Assembly: GCA_934663885.1 (NCBI GenBank)
Contig: CAKUKW010000012.1
Coordinates: forward strand, 1-20,670
Source: an uncultured Tidjanibacter sp.
GTDB lineage: Bacteria; Bacteroidota; Bacteroidia; Bacteroidales; Rikenellaceae
Direction: 5' to 3'
DNA: 20,670 bases
Within the stretch, counting starts at the first letter, position 1. Each line of letters opens with the position of its first letter. Positions 7,784 to 16,214 of the stretch are shown here, piece by piece. A program made the position numbers and the translations under genes. The notes under the pieces were generated by a model. That model made no database searches, was not told the origin of the DNA, and saw nothing but the letters and a program-made list of their open reading frames with translations.

Positions 7784-9352
7784 CTATCTGTTGACGCCGG
7801 GTGTTATCTCGACATGACGGTTAGGATTGGCTTCCCAACGGCGGAACTGTTTCAGGTTGTAGATTCCGTTGTCTTCGCCTGCCGCAGCCGCTTTCTCAAA
7901 ATACTCCTCAGCGAGGTCATAGAATCCTTTCTTGAAGTAAGCTATCGCAAGGTTGTTCCAAGCCTCGGGCTTATCCAGGGTATAGATACGGCTCACCGCT
8001 ACGTCGTCAGCTTCGATGGCTATATCGAGTGCGGAAGCGTTTACAAGCGCAATCGGATCTGTAGGATAAACCCTCGCCGCTATGTCGAACACTTCGCGGA
8101 ATTCGTAGCTGTTCATCTTGTATGTGCTCGCCAGCTTATACATTTCATAAAGACTAAGCTGGGTCGGGTCGGTTTTGAGAAGAGATTTTACTTCATAGAG
8201 CTCGAAAGGACGTATAGTGTAAGTAATGGTATACTCGTCCCTGCGGAGCACGGGATAATAATTGTTCAGCAGGAACTGGTAAGTCTTACCTCCGGAAAGG
8301 CTCTTGATGCGCGCCTTGCGCTCCCTCGGGCTGGATATAAAGTCGATTGCGTTGATGACGCCCATCCTGTCCTGTATATCGGAATCGTCCACCATTGCGC
8401 GGAGGCCGTTCCAGTCCTCGCCCATCCATGCGAAATTGATCATGCTCTCCGAGAAACCGTGGTTGTATCGCAGGTGTTTCACGAATTCCATGGCGCGGTT
8501 ACGCGAAAGGTTAAGGTTGTGGTCGGGATCGCCTTCAGGAGAGGCATACCCTTTTACGAATATCGATATGCTCGAAATATTCTTGTTGTTGCGCAGGCGG
8601 TTGATAGTCTGGTCGACTTCCCAAAGCGTCTGGGCATTATTGCCTATATCGCGGCGTATTTCGTATTTATTGACTTCGAAATGGAACCATGCGGAATAAG
8701 TTTCGCTGAAAACCTTCATATCGTCGCACGAAGGCATGATGAGCGACAGCCTGAAATCGGGCATGCAGTTGTCGATAACGACGGGCGTATCCACAACGAG
8801 TACTTCCTGTGCAGGAATATAAACGGGGAGTCCGAGAGGCGGAACCCGGCCCAGCATGTATTCGTTCTGCTCCACTTCGCACCCTCCGCATCCGCTAACG
8901 TCTTCGATCATTATCAGCTCGGCGTTATCCATCCAGCTTTCATAAGGAACTACTATGATGAAATCATGCGTCTGCTTTTTACCGTTCTCGCGCAGTATAA
9001 GCGCCGCGGGCTGGCGGTCGAACAGCTCCGAATTCTGGAGTTTCTGCTCCCTTTTCATCACTTTGTAGCGCGTCTTGGCACTCACGGCCACCGGCGTAAA
9101 GTCATAAAGCTTAGGATTTGAAACATCGGTAGATTTAAGAGCCGGCGTAACTACCACGGCCTGCTGGCGGTGCAGTTCGAGCCTGCTGAAATCAGCCGTC
9201 ACATTAACCTGGAGCATACCGTCCTGCGTATGGATAAAAACAGGATCGGTGAAGGTAACGCCACCTTTGTACGTATTCTGTGCACCTGCGTTCACAAACA
9301 GGAACATGGAAACAAGCGCCAGAACCGCTATACGTAATGGATTCTTTCTCAT
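7784..9352 (-). CDS. DUF3868/OmpA-like outer-membrane-associated protein with C-terminal TPR-like region
   Basis: A 522-residue exported protein. Residues 1-24 are a signal peptide (cut after NAGA, before Gln25). Residues about 30-210 resemble the DUF3868 region found beside fimbrial genes in Bacteroidetes, with a CGGC cluster at 155-158. Residues about 222-330 form an OmpA-type peptidoglycan-binding fold: FHFEVNKYEIR, then VKGYASPEGDPDHNLNLSRNRA at 267-287 ending in the typical Asn..Leu-Ser-x-x-Arg-Ala pattern. Residues about 463-495 look like one tetratricopeptide unit (AWNNLAIAYFKKGFYDLAEEYF). It follows the DUF3575 gene by 27 nt on the same strand, the arrangement seen in Mfa/FimA-type fimbrial loci, but no fimbrillin gene is nearby. 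A role in anchoring an outer-membrane assembly to peptidoglycan is inferred. Confidence 0.85.
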   Translation of the reverse strand: MRKNPLRIAVLALVSMFLFVNAGAQNTYKGGVTFTDPVFIHTQDGMLQVNVTADFSRLELHRQQAVVVTPALKSTDVSNPKLYDFTPVAVSAKTRYKVMKREQKLQNSELFDRQPAALILRENGKKQTHDFIIVVPYESWMDNAELIMIEDVSGCGGCEVEQNEYMLGRVPPLGLPVYIPAQEVLVVDTPVVIDNCMPDFRLSLIMPSCDDMKVFSETYSAWFHFEVNKYEIRRDIGNNAQTLWEVDQTINRLRNNKNISSISIFVKGYASPEGDPDHNLNLSRNRAMEFVKHLRYNHGFSESMINFAWMGEDWNGLRAMVDDSDIQDRMGVINAIDFISSPRERKARIKSLSGGKTYQFLLNNYYPVLRRDEYTITYTIRPFELYEVKSLLKTDPTQLSLYEMYKLASTYKMNSYEFREVFDIAARVYPTDPIALVNASALDIAIEADDVAVSRIYTLDKPEAWNNLAIAYFKKGFYDLAEEYFEKAAAAGEDNGIYNLKQFRRWEANPNRHVEITPGVNR

Positions 9353-9379
9353 AGTTTACTTTTATTTAATATTTTATAA

Positions 9380-10027
9380 CTACTTGATAATATAGACGAT
9401 AGACAGGGTTGCCTTCGTAAGCCAGATCATTGAGAAGTTCACGGGGGCTTCCGTATATACATTGCAATGGTCTTTCGGGTCTATCTCGTTGTGTTTCATG
9501 CTTACGTATCCGAGTCCTATCGATGCCTCTATATTCCATCTGTCGCTGAGTATCCACTGATGGCCGACACTGGCTCCCAGCCCCCAGAAATTACCCTGAT
9601 AGCGAACATCCGCTTTAAGCGTACCGGCGCCGTCATCTCCTCCTCCGAAAGATATGGGAGGCATCTTGACCCCCGTAATATTGTGCTGTCCGAACATTCC
9701 GTGCACACCGAAGAAAAGGCCGTTGAAAGCCTCACACGTCCAGTAACGCACCTCGGGCTGCCCGACCCAATGTTTGAGCATCCAGCCGCCGGCTTCCACC
9801 ATTTCAGCCCCACTCCACTGGGTTTTAAGGCCGTTACCGCCGCTCCACACGAAAGGATTGTATGTGGCCGAGAGGTCGATAGTCCATTTCGGCGCTATCC
9901 TGAATTCGAAAGAAAGGTTGGGAATCGCCACTACGTCGCCCAATATGTTATTCTTGAGCGCATACTTCTGCGCGCCGGCAGAAAGTGGAAGGATCAGGAA
10001 AACGATCAGAAAAACAAGTTTTTTCAT
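9380..10027 (-). CDS. DUF3575-family outer-membrane beta-barrel protein
   Basis: A 215-residue exported protein with a clear signal peptide (MKKLVFLIVFLILPLSAGAQ). The mature part starts YALKNNILGDVVAIPNLSFEF and alternates beta strands (WTIDLSATYNPFVW, VRYWTCEAFNGLFFGVHG, WNIEASIGLGYV), ending in a strand with aromatic and hydrophobic residues, as in small outer-membrane barrels. The patterns KHWVGQPEVRYW and CEAFNGLFFGVHG are characteristic of DUF3575 proteins. The gene is first in a two-gene unit with the DUF3868/OmpA-like gene. In related genomes this pair borders fimbrial subunit genes; here it stands alone. The biochemical role is not established. Confidence 0.88.
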   Translation of the reverse strand: MKKLVFLIVFLILPLSAGAQKYALKNNILGDVVAIPNLSFEFRIAPKWTIDLSATYNPFVWSGGNGLKTQWSGAEMVEAGGWMLKHWVGQPEVRYWTCEAFNGLFFGVHGMFGQHNITGVKMPPISFGGGDDGAGTLKADVRYQGNFWGLGASVGHQWILSDRWNIEASIGLGYVSMKHNEIDPKDHCNVYTEAPVNFSMIWLTKATLSIVYIIK

Positions 10028-10451
10028 ATTATATCACTATTTATAAATTTCTTCCATTACTTATTGTAAAAATGGTGAATTCCTCTGTCAGCCGGGCCAC
10101 GATAGCCTTATGAACGCGCCAGGGGAATTATTGAGGGTGCCCTGAACGACCCGGGAACTTCGCCTGCAGACATGAGGCCAGTTACCATAAATTAACAATT
10201 AATTCACAAATATAACTCCAATTTCTTAATCCACAGTAAAAAATACGCCCTTTTTTTGTCAGTGCATCCTTGTCCGTTATCATTTTAAGTATATACGGCA
10301 GGGGTTGGAATACAATCCGACATATAAATATAAAGCCTTCCGGCGGTTTGCAAGTAACGCACCTGTAATTTTTACCTGCAATATTAAGAGAAATGTCCCA
10401 AATGTTAAATAAATATGTATTTTTATGACTCCATAAATAACTTTTACGGCT
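10028..10451. other. Divergent intergenic region between the DUF3575 gene and the nitroreductase gene
   Basis: A 424-bp gap with no credible gene. The part nearest the DUF3575 gene (10080-10185) is notably GC-rich for an intergenic stretch, with short complementary arms such as AGGGTGCCCT. If the promoter at 10207-10214 is used, this segment is an approximately 170-nt structured leader. The right part is AT-rich; a near-match box TATTTTTA at 10418-10425 may serve the nitroreductase gene. Confidence 0.45.
10207..10214 (-). promoter_or_regulatory. Possible promoter -7 element of the DUF3575-DUF3868 unit
   Basis: The minus strand reads TATATTTG, an exact TAnnTTTG match. The upstream partner is only TTTA (10237-10240) at 22 bp, so the support is partial. 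It implies a leader of roughly 170 nt. Confidence 0.38.
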
Positions 10452-10982
10452 ATGGATTTTTTTGAAATGGTAGGCCGCAGGCGCAGTGTCAGACGTTTCG
10501 ACGGCAGGCCGGTACCCGAAGAATATATCGCTAAAATGCTCAGGGCGGCCCTTTCCGCTCCCTCTTCGAAGAACACTCACAGCAGCAGTTTCATGGTAGT
10601 CGACGACCGTGAATTACTCTCGTCCCTGTCGGAAATGCGCGATTTCGGATCGGCGTTCCTCAAAGACGTCCCACTGGGAATAGTTGTAATGGGCGATGAG
10701 GCTGTTACCGACCTCTGGGTGGATAATGCCGCAATTTCGGCCACATACATCCAACTGGGCGCCCAGGCCCTTGGATTGGGATCCTGCTGGGTGCACGTGA
10801 ACGGCCGGCCGAGGAAAAAAGACGATCCCGGGGAGGGGTTCGCCGAAGATTACCTGAAAACGCTCCTCCCGGTTCCGAAAGGGAGGAGGATATTGTGCGT
10901 AATTGCCATCGGGTACCCGGCGGACGACAGCCGTCCCGAACGCGAGCATCCCGACGTGGGGGCGCTCGTGATAAGGCTTTAA
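10452..10982 (+). CDS. Nitroreductase-family FMN-dependent oxidoreductase
   Basis: A 176-residue protein of the small nitroreductase type, which binds FMN and uses NAD(P)H to reduce nitro compounds, quinones or other acceptors. The N-terminal FMN phosphate motif is RRRSVRRF at 9-16, followed by the loop SAPSSKN at 35-41. The region VDNAAISATYIQLGAQALGLGSCWV matches the central helix of the family, and the end carries the conserved RRILCVIAIGYPAD strand. The natural substrate cannot be read from the sequence. The gene stands alone between divergent and convergent neighbours, with no partner on its strand. No clear terminator was found behind it. Confidence 0.93.
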   Translation: MDFFEMVGRRRSVRRFDGRPVPEEYIAKMLRAALSAPSSKNTHSSSFMVVDDRELLSSLSEMRDFGSAFLKDVPLGIVVMGDEAVTDLWVDNAAISATYIQLGAQALGLGSCWVHVNGRPRKKDDPGEGFAEDYLKTLLPVPKGRRILCVIAIGYPADDSRPEREHPDVGALVIRL

Positions 10983-11094
10983 AATATAATATTATCTATC
11001 CAGCAACGGATAACCATTTCAGCTATTCAACGATATTTCTGACGAGAACATGTCCGGGGGATTATCCGTGAATAAGCGTCCGTTGCGTGGCTAT

Positions 11095-12363
11095 TTATTT
11101 CTGCCGTTCCACCTCCGAGGCATCTACTATCTTGAAAAGGCGGTCGCCCCGGCGCACTGGTGCTGATGTTTTGAGTGAACAGTAAATCCCTTGTAAGGCT
11201 ATTTCAGCCGCCTTTTGCGCCACTTGTATCTCGTCGGCAAACCCTTCGACGGCACCGGTGGTTTCGCCTGTAATGACATATTCAGAGCCTCGCGGTAGTG
11301 GTGACGCTTCTATAAAAATCTCCGCGACGCCTATCTTTTTGAAGAAATTGGTCACTTTGCCGACATAAACTTTGCGCTTGGTGGCCGACGAGCCGTAATT
11401 CCTGCTGAGCTCCGGCACCTGCGCGCCCAGGTAAAATCCTTCCCAGAAACCGCGGTTGAAAACCGTCGAGAGTTTTTCCGTCCACGCCGCCACTTTTTCA
11501 TCCGAAAAAGTACCTTCCACATAAGCTCTTACAGCCTCATCATAGCACTCGACCACACGCTTTACATATTCTGCAGGCCTGGCGCGGCCTTCTATTTTAA
11601 GCACCCTGACGCCCGCTTCCAGCATCCTGTCGAGAAACGGTATCGTGCAAAGGTCTTTCGGCGAAAGCAGATAACGGCCGTCCACGGCTATTTCTTCTCC
11701 CGTGTCACGGTCGCGAAGCTCGTAGGAGCGGCGGCACAGCTGACGGCAGGCACCCCTGTTAGCCGATTCGCCGCAGTCGTGTAGGCTGAGGTAACACTTC
11801 CCCGATATACCCATGCAAAGTGCTCCGTGGGCGAACATTTCGATTTTTACAAGCTGCCTGCCAGGGCCCCGTACCTGTTCGCGGACTATGGCTTCGTGTA
11901 TGGCGCCAACCTGGTCGAGATTCACTTCCCTGGCAAGAACCACTACATCGGCCCACTGGGAATAGAACTTGAGGCTCTGGAAATTAGAAACGTTAAGTTG
12001 TGTGGATATGTGCACCGGCATCCCTATACTCCAGGCATGAAGTATGGCCGCCTGATCGGAAACAATAACCGCATCGACACCTTCAATTTTTGCACGGTCG
12101 ATTACCGATTTCATTACTGCGATTTCATCGTCATATATGACCGTATTGACCGTAAGGTATGCCCTTACCGAATTTCTACGGGCAATACCCACTATCTTGG
12201 AAAGATCCTCCAAATCGAAATTGGCAGCCGAACGCGAACGCATGTTAAGCTGCCCCACCCCGAAATACACTGCGTCGGCCCCTGCATTTATGGCCGCCAC
12301 AAGTGACTCATAGCTCCCTACAGGAGCCAGTATCTCTACGTCGCTGCGTGTAATATCATGCAT
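11095..12363 (-). CDS. Peptidase U32-family protein (probable tRNA/rRNA hydroxylation factor)
   Basis: 422 residues from the ATG at 12363; an open frame extends to an ATG at 12450 but would overlap the upstream gene by 86 nt, and the conserved region (VEILAPVGSYESLVAAINAG) starts just after the chosen Met. The U32 signature is exact: EMFAHGALCMGISGKCYLS at about residues 175-193, with further cysteines in NRGACRQLC at about 203-210. Despite the 'peptidase' name, studied bacterial members (TrhP/YegQ, RlhA) are needed for hydroxylation of tRNA uridine 34 or 23S rRNA C2501, and the conserved Cys are consistent with a metal cluster. Which RNA this one serves is not decidable here. Only 1 nt separates its ATG from the prenyl synthase stop (TGATATG), so translation is probably coupled. 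Confidence 0.9.
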   Translation of the reverse strand: MHDITRSDVEILAPVGSYESLVAAINAGADAVYFGVGQLNMRSRSAANFDLEDLSKIVGIARRNSVRAYLTVNTVIYDDEIAVMKSVIDRAKIEGVDAVIVSDQAAILHAWSIGMPVHISTQLNVSNFQSLKFYSQWADVVVLAREVNLDQVGAIHEAIVREQVRGPGRQLVKIEMFAHGALCMGISGKCYLSLHDCGESANRGACRQLCRRSYELRDRDTGEEIAVDGRYLLSPKDLCTIPFLDRMLEAGVRVLKIEGRARPAEYVKRVVECYDEAVRAYVEGTFSDEKVAAWTEKLSTVFNRGFWEGFYLGAQVPELSRNYGSSATKRKVYVGKVTNFFKKIGVAEIFIEASPLPRGSEYVITGETTGAVEGFADEIQVAQKAAEIALQGIYCSLKTSAPVRRGDRLFKIVDASEVERQK

Positions 12364-12364
12364 A

Positions 12365-13339
12365 TCAGTTAATGCGCTTGGTAAGCTCGTACGCAAGTTC
12401 GCGGATCGGCTCTGTCCTGCCATGCGAAATCCCGAGGGAATCAAGCGCATCTATGGCTTGTTTCGTATAGAAAGAAACCGCCTTCTCCGCCACCTGGCGC
12501 GTACCCAATTTTTCGAATATCTCCAATACCTGCCCTATTTTTTCTTCGCGTATCATTTCCCTGTTGTGGAGCATTCCGGAGAGCCGTATCCTGGTATATT
12601 CATCGGCGGCATTCATGGCTGAAATAGTGAGGAACGTCTTCTTGCCCTCCATGATATCGCCCCCTATTTTCTTGCCTAATATCTCTTCCGAACCGTAATT
12701 ATCCAGTATATCATCCTGTATCTGGAATGCCAGTCCCAACTCTGTACCGAATCTTTCCAGCAGAGCGCAGTCTTCTTCCGATCCGCCACCGCACAGCGCA
12801 CCCATGAGGCATCCTCCTGACATGAGCACAGCCGTCTTAAGCCTTATCATCTCGAGGTATTCGGTTATCGACACATTTTCCAGTCCTTCGAAATTCATGT
12901 CATATTGTTGCCCTTCGCAAACCTGCAGGGATATGGCATTGAATATCTTAAGTAATCGTGGCAACAAAACTGCAGGAGCCTGCTCGAGTATTTTGTAGGA
13001 ATATATCATCATGGCGTCTCCCGAAAGAATGGCCACGTTGCTCCCCCATTTGCGATGTACCGATGGCTTCCCCCTGCGAACAGAAGCATTGTCCATTATA
13101 TCGTCATGGAGAAGCGTAAAATTATGGAATACCTCGAGGGCTACCCCGCACGGAAGCGCCGCTTCGGGAGCGTCGCTGAAAATATTGGCCGCCATCAAAG
13201 CCAGAAGCGGCCTGACGCGCTTGCCCCCGCTCTCCAGCGAATACATTATCGGGCTGTAAAGCGTTTCGGGCTCCTCGGGAAAAACAATATCCCTTATGTA
13301 ATCCTCAATGAGGGCTGAAAACTCCTCTTTCGTACGCAT
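12365..13339 (-). CDS. Polyprenyl diphosphate synthase (trans-isoprenyl chain elongation)
   Basis: A 324-residue all-helical enzyme that condenses isopentenyl diphosphate with allylic diphosphates, supplying quinone side chains and carrier lipids. Both Asp-rich motifs are present: first motif DDIMD at 79-83 in LLHDDIMDNASVRRGKPSVH and second motif DDILD at 209-213 in FQIQDDILDNYG, along with GGKRVRP at 38-44. Phe74 lies five residues before the first motif, a position known to limit chain length, so a short (C15-C20) product is plausible but not certain. The gene has its own consensus promoter about 20 nt upstream and is followed after 1 nt by the U32 gene. Confidence 0.94.
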   Translation of the reverse strand: MRTKEEFSALIEDYIRDIVFPEEPETLYSPIMYSLESGGKRVRPLLALMAANIFSDAPEAALPCGVALEVFHNFTLLHDDIMDNASVRRGKPSVHRKWGSNVAILSGDAMMIYSYKILEQAPAVLLPRLLKIFNAISLQVCEGQQYDMNFEGLENVSITEYLEMIRLKTAVLMSGGCLMGALCGGGSEEDCALLERFGTELGLAFQIQDDILDNYGSEEILGKKIGGDIMEGKKTFLTISAMNAADEYTRIRLSGMLHNREMIREEKIGQVLEIFEKLGTRQVAEKAVSFYTKQAIDALDSLGISHGRTEPIRELAYELTKRIN

Positions 13340-13698
13340 ATTGATTCCAGGTTTACTGCAAAGATAGCGAACCGAGGGTGATTTATCAAATCAGCCGGGA
13401 TCATCGACGAGGCCCGTGTCGGCCTTAAAAGGCCGGTATGGCAAAAACCGAGGAGATAACTGAAATAATGTCCTAAAAATCGTCGGATTGATACTACGCC
13501 GAACCGCAGGTCTAAGCAATTTATGCAAGGATATTTCAAATCACCGGGAAAGGGGATAATTATTCCGCCTGTTTGGCATAAATGAAAGGGAATAGTAGCC
13601 TGTTTGGGAAAAAATATATAAATTTACGTTATATGACTGCCACGGCCGGCATACGAATGCTGCAAAAACGGGATAACAGTTCAATAAGATTACCTGAT
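13340..13698. other. Divergent intergenic region between the prenyl synthase and hexokinase genes
   Basis: This 359-bp gap contains the prenyl synthase promoter at its left end. A short hairpin, CGGCC-TTAAAA-GGCCG, lies at 13420-13435 and is of unknown use. Towards the hexokinase gene there are TTTG sequences at 13572-13575 and 13603-13606 and an imperfect TAAATTTA at 13619-13626; they suggest a promoter near 13600-13630 but the spacing is not ideal. An open frame into the hexokinase runs from 13582 but lacks family similarity before 13699. Confidence 0.5.
13359..13390 (-). promoter_or_regulatory. Promoter of the prenyl synthase-U32 operon
   Basis: On the minus strand TTTG (13387-13390) and TATCTTTG (13359-13366) are separated by exactly 20 bp, the textbook Bacteroidetes -33/-7 pattern. 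Transcription would begin near 13353, leaving a leader of about 15 nt. Confidence 0.78.
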
Positions 13699-14901
13699 AT
13701 GAAAAAAAACTACTTTGAGCTGGACAAGCGCCAGCTGATGGATATTGCAGAGGCACTGCGGGACAGGATAAATACCGGGCTCAGAGAGGACGGAACCGAA
13801 ATTCTCGCCCTTCCCACTTTCATAACCCCGCGAAAAGAAGGTGTAAAGGGTAAAGCTTTGGCACTCGACCTCGGAGGAACCAATTACAGGGTGGCCGTCA
13901 TAGATTTCAACGGTCCGCACCCTGTGATCAGGCCCGAGAACGGATGGAAAAAAGACCTTTCGGTTATAAGGACACCCGGATTTACAGAGGAGCAACTCCT
14001 CGAAGAGATGACCGATCCTATAGCAGCCATACGGCACGACGAACCGATGCCGATAGGATATTGTTTCTCATATCCTGCCGCGTCGCTCACCGATGGCGAC
14101 GGCGAACTTATCATCTGGACAAAGGGAATTAACATTCCTTCCATGATCGGCAAACCCGTCGGACGGCCGCTTCTGGACTACCTTAATAAACGCATCGAGC
14201 CGAAATTCACAGGTATTAAGGTGATTAATGATACTGTCGCAAGCCTTTTCGCGGGTCTTACCAAGCCGGGGTATGATGCGTACATTGGCCTCATTGTAGG
14301 CACAGGAACCAATATGGCTTCTTTTGTGGATGCTGCAAATATTCCTAAACTGGAGGGCAAATATTCGGGAATGCTTCCTGTGAACCTCGAATCGGCCAAT
14401 TTCACCCCCCCGCACCTTACGGAATTCGACGACATTGTGGACAAGAATTCCGATAAACCCGGGCGTCACCGTTTTGAAAAAGCCATATCAGGGATGTACT
14501 TAGGAGATATCCTCAAGGCCGTTTTTCCCGAGACTTCGTTCGAAGATAAATTCGACGCCCAGAATGTCAACAGCATGATCAATTTTCCGGATATATACAA
14601 AGAAGAGTATGTTGAGGTGGCCAGGGCTATATATGGACGTTCTGCAAAACTCGTCGCTTCATCCTTGGCCGGCCTTATACTGGTTTTGAAAAAACACGAT
14701 CCCGCCCTGCACAGGTTTATGCTCACGGCCGAAGGAGGTCTTTTCTGGAGCGGTTTCGGCGGAGGCAGCGACTATAACGTAGCAGTTTCTGAAACACTGG
14801 ATATACTGCTCCGTGAATTCGGTTACGGCGACGTATCGGTAGAGATAAACAGGATGGACAACGCCAACCTAATAGGCACGGGCATAGCGGCGTTATCGTG
14901 A
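13699..14901 (+). CDS. Hexokinase (eukaryotic-type hexokinase family)
   Basis: Phosphorylates glucose or related hexoses with ATP. From the ATG at 13699 the protein has 400 residues. Motifs in order: ALDLGGTNYRVAVIDF (phosphate-1 loop, about 55-70), GYCFSYPAAS (sugar-binding loop, about 120-129), VINDTVASLFAG with catalytic Asp178, LIVGTGTNMASF (phosphate-2 loop, about 198-209), VNLESANF with sugar-binding Glu231, and AEGGLFWSG (adenosine region). The open frame extends upstream to an ATG at 13582, but those 39 residues are not conserved in character and overlap the likely promoter, so the shorter start is preferred. This family is rare in bacteria apart from Bacteroidetes. A ROK kinase follows on the same strand after 134 nt. 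Confidence 0.93.
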   Translation: MKKNYFELDKRQLMDIAEALRDRINTGLREDGTEILALPTFITPRKEGVKGKALALDLGGTNYRVAVIDFNGPHPVIRPENGWKKDLSVIRTPGFTEEQLLEEMTDPIAAIRHDEPMPIGYCFSYPAASLTDGDGELIIWTKGINIPSMIGKPVGRPLLDYLNKRIEPKFTGIKVINDTVASLFAGLTKPGYDAYIGLIVGTGTNMASFVDAANIPKLEGKYSGMLPVNLESANFTPPHLTEFDDIVDKNSDKPGRHRFEKAISGMYLGDILKAVFPETSFEDKFDAQNVNSMINFPDIYKEEYVEVARAIYGRSAKLVASSLAGLILVLKKHDPALHRFMLTAEGGLFWSGFGGGSDYNVAVSETLDILLREFGYGDVSVEINRMDNANLIGTGIAALS

Positions 14902-15035
14902 TCTCCGGTAAATCTGGAAAAGACATGCGGCCGGTTTGATATTCAAGACTGTGAGCGGACGAAAGGTTATGGCAAATTACTTAATAAAAGGCACTCATGG
15001 AGACATAACCAACGTAATACCTTATTATATATATT

Positions 15036-16061
15036 ATGGCAAACGATAAAAGATATGCGATAGGCATCGACGTAGGCGGAACGAACACTGCTACGGGGCT
15101 CGTGGATGTGGATGGAAAGATTCGCGGCGAGCTCAGTTTCAAAACAAAGGATTATCCCGTTTTCGAAGATTATATCGAACGAATATGCCAGGATATCGAA
15201 TCCCTGAAGAAGAATCAGGGATCCGGTACAGAGGTGGTAGGTATAGGTATCGGCGCCCCTAACGCGAACTACCTCAGTGGGGTGGCAGAGAATCCGGTCA
15301 ACCTTTTCTGGTACGAGCGTGGAGAGGACGGCCGAACTGGGCGGCGAATAGAAAGAATACCCTTCGTTGAAATGATTAAAAGGCATTACCCGTCGATTCC
15401 GGTAGTAATAGACAACGACGCCAATGCGGCCGCAATAGGGGAAATGATTTACGGGGGCGCCAAAGGAATGAAAGATTTTATAGAAATAACACTGGGTACC
15501 GGTGTCGGAGGCGGTATAGTGTCCAACGGGCTGATGGTATACGGATATGACGGAACTGCGGGCGAACTCGGACATGTTATCGTGCGCCCCGGGGGGCGGC
15601 AATGCGGTTGCGGACGGTGCGGGTGCCTCGAAACCTATGTTTCCGCAAATGGAATAAAGCGTACGATGCTGCAGATACTGGCCAACGATATACGTCCGAG
15701 CAGGCTGAGGAATGTTACGGTGAATGATATAGACTCAAAACTTATCGACGACGCTGCCCGCGAAGGAGACGAACTTGCCCTGGAAGCATTCCGGCAGACA
15801 GGCATGTATCTTGGAGAAGCTCTTGCCAATTACGTGGCTATAACATATCCTGAAGCCATATTTCTCTTCGGGGGGCCCGCGAAGGCGGGAAAGCTTATCT
15901 TCGAGCCGACAAAAAAATACATGGAAGAAAACCTGTTATTCAACTATAAAGGAAAAGTAAAACTACTGCCGTCTGGAATAGATGACGATGCGAACGCAGC
16001 AATCCTAGGTACATCCGCGCTGGTATGGCAAGAACTAAAGAAAAGGGCCGTCTCTACTTAG
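15036..16061 (+). CDS. ROK-family sugar kinase (probable glucokinase)
   Basis: A 341-residue cytoplasmic kinase. The ATP loop is GIDVGGTNTATG at 10-21; the catalytic base lies in DNDANAAAIGE (Asp128); the second phosphate loop is LGTGVGGGI at 153-161; the sugar-binding motif is GELGH at 176-180; and the zinc-binding ROK cluster is CGCGRCGCLE at 190-199 with all four Cys. It has the usual Bacteroidetes-type insert around residues 75-105. Substrate is likely glucose or another hexose, not readable precisely. It follows the hexokinase by 134 nt without a clear promoter or terminator between them, so cotranscription is possible. Directly after its TAG stop lies the T-free repeat tract, through which the same frame stays open for 65 codons. 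Confidence 0.93.
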   Translation: MANDKRYAIGIDVGGTNTATGLVDVDGKIRGELSFKTKDYPVFEDYIERICQDIESLKKNQGSGTEVVGIGIGAPNANYLSGVAENPVNLFWYERGEDGRTGRRIERIPFVEMIKRHYPSIPVVIDNDANAAAIGEMIYGGAKGMKDFIEITLGTGVGGGIVSNGLMVYGYDGTAGELGHVIVRPGGRQCGCGRCGCLETYVSANGIKRTMLQILANDIRPSRLRNVTVNDIDSKLIDDAAREGDELALEAFRQTGMYLGEALANYVAITYPEAIFLFGGPAKAGKLIFEPTKKYMEENLLFNYKGKVKLLPSGIDDDANAAILGTSALVWQELKKRAVST

Positions 16062-16073
16062 AATAAGAAAGAA

Positions 16074-16214
16074 GCCAGGCGAAGGGAACAAGGCCGAAGG
16101 AGCCGCCAGGCCAGGGCGACAAAGGCAAAAGGAATCGCCAAGCCGAAGAAGCAAGGCCGAAGAAGCAAGGCCGAAGAAGCAAAGCCAAAGGAGCCGCCAG
16201 GCCAAAGGAGTGAG
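16074..16214 (+). repeat. Purine-rich, T-depleted degenerate tandem repeat behind the ROK kinase gene
   Basis: Three adjacent 14-bp units GCCGAAGAAGCAAG fill 16142-16183 (the last ends in A). A related 17-bp block, GCCGAAGGAGCCGCCAG, occurs at 16093-16109 and again with one change at 16184-16200, each followed by GCCA. From 16074 to 16210 the plus strand contains only one or two T. Because T is missing, all three plus frames are free of stops here, so openness is not evidence for a protein. It begins 13 nt after the kinase stop. I recognise no known repeat family. Confidence 0.85.

Noticed and set aside
11003..11086. Inverted repeat GCAACGGA / TCCGTTGC near the end of the nitroreductase and U32 genes
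   Set aside because: Only 8 bp separated by about 68 bp and without a T run; weak as a terminator for either gene.
12364..12450. N-terminal extension of the U32 protein to an ATG at 12450
   Set aside because: It would overlap the prenyl synthase gene and adds non-conserved residues; the ATG at 12363 starts just before the conserved region.
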